Assembly (NCBI GenBank): GCA_022749755.1
Contig: CM040452.1
Location: 14,216,350-14,280,349, forward strand
DNA from: Azadirachta indica
Lineage: Eukaryota > Streptophyta > Magnoliopsida > Sapindales > Meliaceae
Length of the DNA stretch: 64,000 bases
Direction: 5' to 3'
Each line of letters starts with the position of its first letter. The first letter of the stretch is position 1. The position numbers were made by a program, and so were the translations under genes. The notes under the pieces are model-generated. The model was not told where the DNA came from and made no database searches. It was given only the letters and a program-made list of their open reading frames with translations. Shown here piece after piece: positions 22,954 to 34,647 of this stretch.

Positions 22954-25918
22954 TGTTGCTTGTACTGCAGCTTGAGGGACGATAACAGCTCTATAACTTT
23001 GTCAGAAGAAAGCAACTTTCATGCCTGAAATCTGCAAAGCGATCAGAAAATCTGATCTAAATATTGGAGTCTCGCTTCAGAAAAAATGAAACTATACAAC
23101 ACAAACATGAGTTTTTATATAATATAATATAATATATTTACCAAACTGGGGACGCCAGTAAAACAAGAATTCAAAACAAAACAGAAAAAGGAATGAGAAT
23201 CTGCAATATGCAATATGCAAGAAGGAGAACCTATAAAAGGCAACTGATTCAATACCTATATATGTACATATATATATAAATGTACATAGACGGACAACTG
23301 GGTGAACTGACAACTGTGCAAACAATTGGAGTTGCTCAAATTCAGGAAGGACAGTCCATACTCCTTACAGCTATCTCAAATTCCTCTGCTACAGTTGGAA
23401 AACAGCTTTAACTTTCAAAACAGAAAAGCTATCTATGCCTGGAATCTGCAATTTGTCTCAGTAAACATACATGTATATATTATAATATAACATAGTCTAT
23501 GGCTATTTATTTTGTTTTCTAGCATGAAATGAATCATATATAATCTGATCTTCCCATATTAACCAAAAGAGGAATAAAAATCTGGATTACAGGACTGAGG
23601 CCATTTATATATGGTCACTGGTTCCATCTCTTTCTATATAAAGATGGATACTTGGTTTGCCGACAACTAACATATGAGAAAGCCTTCGATGCTTTAATTA
23701 CATTACGTCAATATTCACATTCATGTGTTAACATAGTGAATATTGACATGTTATATAAAAAGTAGTTTTAAGTTTTTCTAATTTCGATTTTTTGCTTCTG
23801 TTCAAAACAATAAGGGCATGAAGAAAAAGATACAGCTGCCTGCCTGCCTGCGGTGATAAATTTTGTTTGATGATTTTCACATGTTGAATCCCTTTTGGCC
23901 AGAAATCTTTTCATTCAGAATCAAGCAACTTGCTAAGCTGGTTTGTGGATCACAGCTGTGTACTGTGTACTCATAAATGCACAAATGCAAAATTCAACGT
24001 ATGAACATATACATATTAATGTTTTTCTTTCTGTAATAACTGATTATTATGCTCGTATTAACTTAATTTCGAAATAAAATAAATTAATTTAATGAGTTGG
24101 CTATATTAATTCTTGTCTAAACTAGGAAAAAGAATATTCTATAAAACAGCAAGAATATCATAATATATCAAATTTCATACCGATTAAAACTCACAGGCTA
24201 TCAATTTTCCATGATTGATTTTCAGATAAGTGAAAATCAATCTCGATATGGAAATTATATGAGGGTCAAAATCAATCTCTACAAAGCAAACTAAATAAAG
24301 ACGGGTGAAATTAGAAATTTTCTGTTAACTAGGAAATTATTGTTTAATATATATATATATATGGGAAGAGGAAATTACATAGTACCACATTCTTAACACA
24401 AGTTCTCATATATTTTTCTTATTTTAAAAGATTTTGTATAAGAATAAAAAACTTCACTCATAAAATACCAAACTCTAGATAACTTGGGAGCATCAAGCAT
24501 ACTCAAACTACTTAAGCTACGTCCAAAAGACAAAAATTAAATTAGCTTAACATAAGTTCTTATATAAATGTTGAACTATTGGTCTTTTAATAATAAGTGG
24601 TTGAGATTAAAATTTTACATATATAATTATTTGAATAGTTTTTTTCTACTATTTTTTAATAAAAACTTATCGAATAATAGAGATTTACACGTGAAAGATC
24701 TGCAACCCATTTTAACAATCAAAATTCTTCCTAAAGGAGGAGGTAAGCACCACTAAATTGCTAGTAGGAGACTTGTATGAAATCATTTATCACTAACCTA
24801 TTAGTGTAATACAAGTTGGATTATAAACTGAAAAATAACTGCAATTGGTGGACGCGTTTGGTTTACAATTTGAAAATTATTTATGATTTAAAATTTTGAA
24901 TTGTATTTTTAGTATTTTTAATATTTTTAATATTTAAAAATATATATTGGATATAATATTTAAAAACGGTTTTTAAACCTTAAATATTGTGAAAACATTT
25001 GATACAATATTTAAAAATAATAAAGATAAGAATGTTTGTTTGGTTGAATATTGTTTTAAGAATAATTAATTTTAATTAAACTTTTAGTTGTAGATCATTG
25101 CAAACTATTATTTTAAATATATTAATGTAAAATATTACATTAAATATTTTTAATTTCTTATTAATCTATGATGATAAATTGGTTTCAAGTACAATTATAT
25201 TTTTTCATTAAATAATTTGTGATTCATTTAAGAATTTTTTTAAAAAACGAATGGACTTATTATTTTTGTAAGAACTTATAAAAAAAAATATGTATCATTT
25301 TTCACGTAGATTAATTAGTAAAAAATGAGACATAATTTACTTTAATAAAAAACTCATAATATTAATGAAAATTTTGATTATGATAATATCAATAAAATTA
25401 AAAAATAAAAAAAATTATTACATATCATAAAAAAAAATTTATAGAGAAAATAATTGATAGTTTTTTTCAGTGAGAAGTAATGGGATAAATATTGTAAATG
25501 AAATATTATAAGATTTTAAAATTGAGATTACATATACTTTATAAATAAAGAATTCTAAAAGTTAAATATGTATTTGAAATATAAGTACATTACTACTACT
25601 TATCTACTTAATAGAATTAAAATTAAAAATAATAAGATTAAACAATTTTATTTATCTTAGTAATTGTAGCAGAAATCCTAATACCATTCTAATTCTAAGG
25701 AGTTGAAAGAGATGAGACGGCTAGCAAGCATTAGTACTTGGTTGTGAAAATGCTCGGAATTTGGATTTGGGTTGCAAGTAACATCTTGCTATCTCAAGAA
25801 TTATCGGGGATAAGTTCCAGAGATGGACAGAATTGTCCGACTTAATTACAGGCCTGCGTGCAAGACTACCTACCTCAATATCAACTCTAAACTTGCTACA
25901 CTTTTGTAACAAACAGAA
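22954..25918. other. Divergent intergenic region between OPT gene B and pseudogene C
   Basis: Shared upstream DNA of the two arms of the OPT cluster. It carries repeats of a short motif also found upstream of gene A (TTCATGCCTGAAATCTGCA at 23018-23036; a weaker copy at 23432-23448). From 23884 to 24158 it holds a block resembling the 3' flank of gene D. A TA run lies at about 24347-24362 and extremely AT-rich DNA from 24840 to 25660. No intact exon was found. Confidence 0.55.
23884..24158 (+). other. Orphan OPT 3'-flank-like block (possible ghost of a lost gene)
   Basis: Two segments match DNA downstream of OPT gene D in order and orientation. 23888-23937 (TTTGGCCA/G..., CATTCAGAATC, AACTTGCTAA) resembles 32677-32724. 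24109-24158 (TTCTTGTCTAAAC, AAAAAGAATATTCTATAA) resembles about 32751-32797. No OPT exon precedes the block, so it may be the residue of a plus-strand copy whose coding part was deleted. The match was made by eye; a short shared transposon would be the alternative. Confidence 0.5.
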
Positions 25919-25927
25919 TATATAAAT
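25919..25927 (+). promoter_or_regulatory. TATA box retained upstream of OPT pseudogene C
   Basis: TATATAAAT lies about 85 bases before the ATG of the pseudogene and resembles the TATAAATG upstream of gene E. It shows that the 5' end of the duplicate was copied with its core promoter. Confidence 0.4.
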
Positions 25928-26009
25928 GCAACTATTGAAGAACAAAGAAAGATATTATGTACTTTGGGCACCTAGTCAGTGAAGGATTCCCATTCTGGAG
26001 GAAATAAAG

Positions 26010-27182
26010 ATGTCAAGCTACAATGAAGATGGTGTGCCGCTCTGCAAGCGGCTGAATTACATCAAACTGATGTCAACACAAAAGGTAATCCAATCCTCTC
26101 AAAGTCTGCATACTATGTTTTAGTAAGCTAGGGTATTATTCTGTTCATGCAGGAGATGGGGAAGTTAATGATAACCCAATTGAGGAAGTTAGGCTTGCCG
26201 CTCCGATAACACATGACTCCTCGCAACCGACTTTGACTTTTAGAACGTGGGTTCTGGGGCTAGCGTCATGCTGCATTCTTGCATTTGTGAACCAATTCTT
26301 TAGTTATCGCCAGAATCAGCTGTCTATTACTTCAGTTTCAGCGCAGATTCATGTTCTTCTAATAGGGAAGTTATTGGGATAAATTAACACAAACAATCAC
26401 AAAAGCACAACAATACCTTACCTCGTCATGTGTGCATCTAATAGAAAACAAACAAACAGAACAATAATCTTGGGCATAAAATTAAATCTTGGACAGCAAT
26501 TGAGTGACCGAGTAACATTAGTTGGTTGGAACTACAGTTGCTTCAACTTTCTACAGGGTGGCTTCTGACCACAGTTGAAAACATCTGTGACATAAATTTG
26601 TTGCCAGAGGGGAGACCTGTAATGTCCTGGTGGTGATGTTTTCTACAACTCTTCAATCATTTGGGGAGATGTTGGACCGCTCCGAATGTTCACAAAGTAT
26701 GGCATCTACCCAGGACTGAACTAGTTCCTAATTGGCTTATTAGCTCCAGTTCCAATATGGCTGCTTTCCGACAAATCCCCCCACCCCCACCTCCACCACA
26801 CCACCGCCCCCCGCGCCGCCCCCCCCCCCCCCCCCCCGGGGAAAAAATGGATCGAGCTTATTTCCACGCCTATTCTGTTGGCTGGTCCATTGGCCATGCC
26901 ATCAGCTAAAGCTGGGCATTATTTGAGTTGGGGAGCAGTTGGAATTTGCTTCAACTACTATGTTTTCAGGAAGTACAAGGGATGGGGGGCAAGAAATACT
27001 TATATCTTATCAGCAGGTTGGATGCTGGAGTTGCCTTCTTGGCAGTATTCCTTTATTTCACTCTCCAAGCCCATGATATTACTGGTCCAGAATGGTGAGG
27101 TTTGGAAAATACTGATCATTGCGAACTGGCAAATTGCCCTACATTATCAGGGATTCAAGTTGAAGGATGCCCAGTGTTTTGA
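26010..27182 (+). pseudogene. OPT transporter pseudogene C with large internal deletion
   Basis: Exon 1 remains at 26010-26084 but is shifted out of frame relative to gene D. Exon 2 begins after a CAG at 26153 and matches the family through the [15 protein letters not shown] region and the FRTWVLG helix up to about 26370. There the match stops within the V-L-(P)-I-G-K-L segment and an in-frame TAA follows. The rest of exon 2, with the NPG motif, and all of exons 3 to 6 are missing. Exon 7-like sequence resumes near 26518-26555 and runs to the terminal TGA at 27180-27182, broken by frameshifts. A C-rich insertion interrupts it at 26778-26837. It cannot make a functional transporter. Confidence 0.9.
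26778..26837. repeat. C-rich low-complexity insertion in pseudogene C
   Basis: About 60 bases of almost pure C with a few A, G and T, ending in a run of 18 C. They sit where intact paralogues have only a short CCCCGAGAAAAAA stretch (see gene E near 37650). It looks like expansion of that C tract, or an assembly or sequencing artefact. Confidence 0.85.
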
Positions 27183-29284
27183 GATGGTTAAGAAATCCCT
27201 TTCCACCAAGGACATAGGTTGTATATATGCATGATATTTTTCAAGAATTGTAAATCTGTCTTAAAGGTGGTCCACTGACAAATTGTACCAAGAATATCTT
27301 GGACTAACAAGTTTCATCTCTGAATTTTCAGTTTCTTCTCCTGAGTTCAATTTCTATAGAAAAGTAACTATATAAAACATACTAGTTGGGAATTTTTTTT
27401 CTGTCAAGTGATCAATTTCACCATCTCTTAGTATGATTTATTCACATCCTCAGTATTTTCCCAAGCATCCCTCCTTTGCCACTTCTACTTTTTGGTTCAC
27501 AATTTATTGCCTGAAAAATCGACAGCCCGCAATTCTTTTGTTGCTGATGCAATTTGCGGTCTGCTTAAAATTAATGAAACGTCACATCCCACCTGCCAAC
27601 TATCTGATGTCTGATAAAAGATGCAGGTCCACCGATACATGTCCATTGCGAAGATAAGAAGGATCTAAGCACAAGTCAAATTGTGAGACCAGCCTAAAAC
27701 TGCCAAACATTGCATGCTGAAAGCGTGGAACCGTTCAATCAATTGACATTAAATTCCACTTTCCACATAATAATGAATGATTTGATGATGGAAAAAGTTT
27801 TTTCAGTCTTCCAGTGCCTGCTTTTTCTACCAACCTATTCCTGATAGGGTTATTATTGGCTTATGCAACTCAGTCTACTTTCTATTTTAACCACAGGAAC
27901 TTCATGGTAGATCCTGAAATATTATTCACTCAATAAGAGTCCCAAGCCTGGAGAATTATAGTGTGCCACTATCTGATCAAATCAAGCTGTCAGATCATCC
28001 AAGACTCCTCTAGGTTCAAGTGTCCCTGAGAATAATGAACTTCCAGAAAAATCTTACAAGTAGAACAAACACTTTAGGCTTGACAGAGTAGATTTTAATC
28101 AAAATTATTCATAACAAAGTTCATGGTCAGTAATAAAGAAGTGGGATCTCACGTTTTATCTAAAAAATATGCAAGAAGACATGTTTCTCTTTTTCCGGTT
28201 GCTTGGTTCTACAGCCTGTAACATTTCAAGTAGAACAGAAAAATAAAAGTTCCGTCGACGAAATAAGTATCAGCTAGGTTAACCAGTAGAATTTTCTAAT
28301 ATTATAGCTTGATTATCAATCCAGGCCAGTCATTCTTTTAACTCAACAACACCATTACAATATTTTTTTTTCCTTAATTACCAACTTTAGTTAGTATGGA
28401 ATCATCAAAATCAACGTGACCCTCACGTTAATAGAACACAAACATTGGTGAAACATCTCTCAATCAATAATGTCATAAGATCTGAAGGTGAATGGTAAAC
28501 CATATTCGCATGCAGAGAAAACAAAGAGAAGGAAGAAAGGAACAATATCGCCTAGACTATTATCTTGCAAGTAGCATATTTGTCTTTTTTCTTCTTTTGG
28601 CTGATAACATGTTTTCTCATCACAGTAGCCTTGACCATATTGGAAACATCAGTGGTAAAAAAAATATATTCTAAATTAACACATTACATATCTTATCACA
28701 ATCGTAGTCTTCACCAAATATGATGGACTTCTTTTACCGAAAATAATAACCAAAATCCATCGACTCGCTCACGATAAAAAATATATTTGATCTTAACTAA
28801 TGTATACAACACATAGATATATTTGCATAAACTAACGATTTACCCCTACTAAATCACTGGTTTTCTAAGGTTTTCTTGGGATTTTCTAGTATTTTTGCCT
28901 CTCAAAGAAGAAAAGGAAATCAAAGGTGTTAATGCAAAGAAAAGGAAAGATGGTGAGGCACAGGATTACCCTTGTTTAAAATATTACAGATAATATCATA
29001 AAAGAAACTTAATTGTTGGAAAGCAATGCATGGATACAGATATCTTACACGCACTTCTTAGAATTATATAAATGGAAAATATTTTTTGGGGAAATAATAC
29101 CTTATCTTGTCATGAAGTTGCTTTAATTGGCTCATAATTTGAAAGATTTTATTGAATTTGTCACCTACAACTAGAATAAGGTTAAATATTTAATGTGATG
29201 AGGTCAAGTTAAAATTAGACAGAACAGCTTTAGCAAAACACAACTTACCAACGAATCACTGGTTGCTGTGGCCTTCTGCAGACA
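27183..29284. other. Spacer between pseudogene C and OPT gene D
   Basis: No exon chain was recognised. The block 27747-27830 (CACATAATAATG, ATTTGATGATGGAAAAAG, CCAGTGCCT) resembles 33512-33575 between genes D and E, so these spacers share duplicated ancestry. The right end is the promoter of gene D. Confidence 0.5.
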
Positions 29285-29293
29285 TATATATAA
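29122..29293 (+). promoter_or_regulatory. Promoter of OPT gene D, conserved with gene E
   Basis: AATTGGCTCATAATTTGAAA at about 29125-29144 is repeated exactly upstream of gene E at about 34427-34446, at nearly the same distance (about 210-220 bases) from the start codon. A TATA-like TATATATAA lies at 29285-29293, about 45-50 bases before the ATG. Confidence 0.45.
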
Positions 29294-29336
29294 TCTTCTG
29301 AGCAATGCCATTTTAGTTCAAAAACAGAAGAGAGAA

Positions 29337-32300
29337 ATGGGAAGTCACGTTGAAGACGGGATTCCTGAATCTAAGTCACTGGGAAAGCATCAAACTGATA
29401 TTGATGTAAACGGTAATCCTCTCTGTCTCTCCCTCTTTATAATGATCAAGTTGTTTTATTATCACGAAAACAAAGCCTGAACTTTATGTTATGTGTCATG
29501 GTTGATGAATGTTGCATAAATAAGGCAGGTAGTATTTTCTATGGCAACATATTCAAAATTTATATGATTGATAATCTTGTCATTTTGATCATGCAGGAGA
29601 CGGAGAAGTTAATGATAATCCAATTGAGGAAGTTAGGCTTACTGTTCCAATCACTGATGACCCCTCACAGCCTGTGCTAACATTTCGAACATGGGTTCTA
29701 GGGCTAACATCATGCTGCCTCCTTGCATTTGTGAACCAATTTTTTAGTTATCGCCAGAATAATCTGACCGTTGGTTCAGTTTCAGCACAAATCCTTGTTC
29801 TCCCAATAGGAAAGCTAATGGCTGCAACACTTCCAACAAAGCAAATCGGAGTCCCATTTACAAAATGGTCATTTTCATTGAATCCGGGACCTTTCAACCT
29901 GAAAGAACATGTGTTGATCACAATTTTTGCCAGCTGCGGAGCCAGTGGTGTTTATGCAGTAGGCATAATTACAATTGTCAAGGCTTTCTACCACCGAAGT
30001 CTGCATCCAGTGGCAGCCATGTTGCTAGTACAAACTACTCAGGTACGATCGGGTTACTTATTTGAATTTTTTCATCTTACCTTCTGTATTATAGTTATAA
30101 TGACATTGAGACTTTCCATTTATCACAAAATTAATAGCCACTTTAGCCTTATGTCGCCATAGAAGTCTGCATCTAAATTTTTAGGACTTCTGGAAATGAT
30201 ATGTAACACAGTAGTTAAATGAAAAATTGCAACTATTCAACACCGAAGCAAGCTAATGGCAAATATCTAACATACTGTTTGATTCCTAGTATGAACAAGA
30301 TTTTTTGTCTTTTACGATGAAATTTAGCTGCTTGGATATGGATGGGCTGGTTTATTCAGAAAATACCTTGTTGATTCTCCTTACATGTGGTGGCCAGCAA
30401 ACCTGGTCCAAGTCTCTCTGTTCAGGTGCCTATCTCTCTCTGATGTAGAACAAAATCATATGCCAAGTCCTGAAGTACAAAGATAATTTCTGATAACGAA
30501 AAACTGATATATGTGCCACCTGCAGGGCGCTACATGAAAATGAAACCAGAAGCAGGGGAGGACTAACTAGACTACAATTCTTTCTTCTCGTTTTTATATC
30601 AAGCTTTGGCTATTATATCGTGCCAGGCTTTCTTTTCCCTTCACTATCCGCTCTGTCCTTTGGTTGTTGGATATGGAACGACTCAATCACAGCACAGAAA
30701 CTTGGTTCAGGCCTACAAGGACTTGGTATTGGCTCCTTCGGCCTTGATTGGGCCACCGTTGCTGGTTTCTTGGGAAGTCCCCTAGCGTCACCCTTCTTCG
30801 CCATTGTCAATATCTTAGTTGGGTATTTCTTGTTTCTCTATGTCCTTATCCCCATTGCTTACTGGTCTAATGCTTATGAAGCCAAGAGATTCCCGTTATT
30901 TTCTTCACACACTTTCGACTCTGCCGGTCAAACTTACAATATCACCCGAATCTTGAATGGTAAATCCTTTGATCTTAATAAAGTCGGCTATGATGAGTAT
31001 AGCAAACTCTACCTAAGTGTCTTGTTTGCCTTTGTATATGGATTGAGCTTTGCAACTCTGATGGCTAGTATTTCACACGTTGCACTATTTGAGGGAAAGT
31101 AAGCATCTTCAACATCTCAGTTTCTCATTTCATACCTTTCTTTCCTATCCTTGGCAAGGATTCTCTTGTGCTAATGACCGACTGATGATTTCTTTTTTCT
31201 GCTCTAATTTGTCAAAACAATGAGTAGAACAATTTGGGATATGTGGAAAAAGACAACTACTGCAGTTAAAGATCAGTTTGGTGACGTGCACACAAGACTG
31301 ATGAAGAAGAATTATGAAACAGTACCTCAATGGTGGTTCCAAGTTATCTTGATCTTAACCTTTGGCCTTTCCCTCTATGCTTGTGAAGGGTTTGATAAAC
31401 AGCTTCAGCTTCCATGGTGGGGACTTGTACTAGCTTGTGCCATGGCATTCTTTTTCACATTACCTGTTGGAGTGATTCAAGCCACAACAAACATGGTAAT
31501 TCCAAGTTCAAACACATTGTTTCTATATCAAATATGAAAACATAAATAACAGATAAAAGGATTGCATAAACTACACTGTTTTACTCATAGATCAGATGAG
31601 AACTAAGACACTACTTCTCAATAAACTGTGTTAATCTGCAGCAACCAGGACTAAATGTGATTACAGAGTTGGTTATAGGGTATATGTATCCCGGTAAACC
31701 CCTTGCTAATGTGGCTTTCAAGACCTATGGGTATATCTCCATGTCACAAGCCCTTGGATTTCTGAATGACTTCAAACTAGGCCACTATATGAAAGTGCCT
31801 CCCAAATCGATGTTCATTGTTCAGGTAATTCAATTATTTATAAAACCCATGCTACTCTCTATACTTAAATCTTAATACCTGATAAATTTGTTTTGTTCTC
31901 TCCAAAATGTACGTTTAGTTAGCAGGAACTGTAGTTGCTTCAACTGTTTACTCTGGCACAGCATGGTGGCTTCTAGGATCCATTGATAACATATGTAACC
32001 CAAGTTTGCTGCCGGAGGGAAGTCCATGGACATGTCCTAATTATGATGTTTTTTACAATGCTTCAATCATATGGGGAGTTGTTGGGCCGCTCAGGATGTT
32101 CACAAACTGTGGTGTCTACCCAGAAATGAACTGGTTCTTCCTCATTGGCTTTCTTGCACCAGTTCCAGTATGGCTGCTTTCACGCAAATTCCCAGAAAAA
32201 AAATGGATCAAGCTTATCCACATGCCCATCATCCTGGCTGGACCATTATCCCTGCCGTCAGCTAAAGCAGTGAATTATTTGAGTTGGGGAGCAGTTGGAA

Positions 32301-32539
32301 TTTTCTTCAACTATTATATTTTTAGAAGATACAAAGGATGGTGGGCAAGACATAACTATATCTTATCAGCTGCTTTGGATGCTGGAGTTGCTTTCATGGC
32401 TGTAATGATTTATTTTACCCTTCAATCTCATGATATTTCTGGTCCGGAATGGTGGGGTCTCGATGCTACTGATCATTGTCCATTGGCGAAATGCCCTATA
32501 GCACCAGGGATTAAGGTTGATGGATGTCCTGTACTTTGA
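29337..32539 (+). CDS. Oligopeptide transporter (OPT family, PT clade), gene D
   Basis: Seven exons: 29337-29412, 29597-30042, 30328-30425, 30526-31098, 31228-31495, 31642-31824 and 31919-32539, giving 754 residues, all in phase with GT-AG introns. The N-terminal cytosolic leader starts [12 protein letters not shown]. The NPG motif is at residues 121-123, followed by the [16 protein letters not shown] helix. The KIPPR-type motif reads KVPPKSMF (from residue 538), a conservative change from the KIPPK of the other copies. The tail ends [14 protein letters not shown] and GCPVL. It is closest to gene E in leader, promoter and intron positions. The expected role is proton-coupled uptake of small peptides or related metal-chelate or glutathione-type compounds. 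A role in one tissue or for one substrate cannot be told. Confidence 0.94.
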
Positions 32540-33589
32540 TGTCCATCAAAAAGTTCCCCACACCAGAACTTGTAACTTGGTTTGCATATGTGCATGAAAT
32601 TAGAAAAGATCTACAAACTGGCTGTTCCAAATGATGAAGAACGAATGAACATATTGTTTAAGAATCACTTGTTTAATCCGTTTGGCCAAAAAACCTTTTA
32701 TTCAGAATCCAGTAACTCGCTAAAATGAGAATCTACTATTTGATGTACATGTTCTTGTCTGAACAAAGAAAAAGAATATTCTATAACATAGAATATTGTT
32801 CGTAAGTTGAAGGATGGATCTTTCCCCCATGAATTGGAAACTTGAGAAAATAATAACTATTTCCTCATTTCATTTTCAGGGCCTACACAGTGGCTCTCTA
32901 TTCTTGTCCAAAATCATTGCCTTGAATGTCATCATTATGTACTGCAATCTTTATATACTTTGCGTCCAATTTATTAACATTAGCTAGCCACATTTGCTTA
33001 AAATCAACATTTGTTAGCCATGCAGTAATATAAACTCAATTCCTGAACTCTAGCACGTCCTTCTTTTACTGCACACGCTCAGTCGCATGATATAATTCGA
33101 CATGATTGAGCTTCAAGGAAAATTTGGGATACTTGCCAGGCACTGGAAAAGGTAATGTAAAACTCAAGTACTGAACTCTATTACATCTTCTTTAGTTTCA
33201 CACGCTCAAACCCGATCTAATTTGTCTTTTATTGGCTGAAGAATTGACAACTCTGCTATCCTCTTTGGGTTTATGTATTACACAGAGCCACTTTTTTCTT
33301 TTTCTTTTTTTTCAATCTTTAGCCACAATTTAATGATCATGACATCCTAACAGCTAACAACTTGACGTTTGAAGCCCTACGGTTAGAATCTGTAACAATT
33401 TTTATAGTTCACCTGTCACAGGACCATGACTAATATGAAAAGAATCTGAAAAGCAAGTCAAATTTCTGGTGGACAGAAAGATATTAGCGCCCATGCAGTC
33501 AAGAAACATTAAATCCCACATAATAATGCAAGATTTGATGGTGGAAAAGGGTTTTCTCAATCGTCCAGTGCCTCTTTTTTCTTCGAAAA
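32540..33589. other. 3' flank of OPT gene D and spacer
   Basis: Holds the 3' UTR of gene D, the flank segments whose echo lies at 23.9-24.2 kb, and an imperfect direct repeat (33030-33097 and 33158-33224) with TGAACTCTA and CACACGCTCA in each copy. No gene was seen. Confidence 0.5.
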
Positions 33590-34085
33590 CTATTTCTTTA
33601 TGGCTGTAATGCTTATCTTCTTTCTTCAATCTCCTATATTTATGGTCCATAACCACAATTAATGGTAGGTTTTGATAGATTATAACAACTATCCATTGGC
33701 AAATGACCCCACACCTCCAGGGATTATCACCAAAGTTGTAAATCGGATGTATATGTGCATGAAACTTGGAACCTTTCTACAGGCTGGCTGGCTATTCCAT
33801 TGATGCAGAACGAAGGGAGAAGAGAAAGCTGTAAAATTTCATCAGCAAAACATGTTGCCATTCAATGAACACGAAAAAATCAATTTGCACCCTGTTGCTG
33901 TTTTGTATGAACTACCAGGCCTTTGGGAAAGATTACAGTGCCAAACAGAACAATGTTGGAGTCAAAGAGCAAACAGTATCTGGAGAACAAAAGTCTAAAA
34001 TGGCTTATGGGGGCGACAGCAGTTTTCCCATCTAGATGTTTGACTGCATTGTTGTGTTAATAATAGCCGAACTCTCCAAGTAAGA
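33590..34085 (+). pseudogene. Degenerate 3' relic of an OPT gene
   Basis: Between genes D and E lies a decayed match to the end of OPT exon 7 and the 3' UTR. ATGGCTGTAATG (near 33600) corresponds to the MAVM segment of gene D. CTTCAATCTCCTATATTTATGGTCC corresponds to [46 protein letters not shown] (near 33690-33725) corresponds to [12 protein letters not shown]. Downstream, TATGTGCATGAAACTTGGAA, GGCTGGCTATTCCA and GATGCAGAACGAA follow the same order as the 3' UTR of gene D, and AACATGTTGC and GAACTCTCCAA follow that of gene E. Many substitutions and deletions leave no open frame. No 5' exons remain. Confidence 0.75.
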
Positions 34086-34596
34086 CGTGTGCAAAATTTT
34101 GCTGCAGAGAACATGCAGCCCATGCACAAAATAAGAAAAATTATTTTCTCGGTTAATTTGTAAAAAGGAATTAGAGCATATCTAAAATTTCTTCATATTT
34201 CTTGAATGGCCCCTTATTATAAAAGACGGAAATTACAGCTATTAATATCAAAAAAAGAAAAAATTGGTTTTATGGGGTAATTCATAATACGAAAATGTGC
34301 AAAGAGAAGCTTTAACTCTTATCTTAGGCAATAAATGCATGGGAAAGCTTATATTGTTGAGAAATAAATTCATTGAAAATGATTTTTGTGGGAAACATGG
34401 TCACAAAAAGTGTTAAAATCTCTTTCAATTGGCTCATAATTTGAAATATTAAATTTGACTTAGTCAACTACGTCAATAATATATGCTTATATAATTAATG
34501 TGATGGAGTTAAATGTTTGGTGTGCTAAGAACTAGAAATAATTGCTTTAGAAAGAAGACAAGAAACGCATCTTCAATTGGTGTAGCATTGCAGGCA
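34086..34596 (+). promoter_or_regulatory. Upstream region of OPT gene E
   Basis: Contains the same 20-base AATTGGCTCATAATTTGAAA (about 34427-34446) and a TTAATGTGATG match as the gene D promoter, with the block before the ATG (GCCATTCTAGTTCAAGAACA) also shared. The conserved spacing suggests duplication of promoter and gene together. Confidence 0.45.
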
Positions 34597-34603
34597 TATA
34601 AAT
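34597..34603 (+). promoter_or_regulatory. TATA box of OPT gene E
   Basis: TATAAAT 45-51 bases upstream of the start codon, in the same place as the TATATATAA of gene D. Confidence 0.45.
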
Positions 34604-34647
34604 GTATATACTGAGCCTAGCCATTCTAGTTCAAGAACAAAAGAGAA

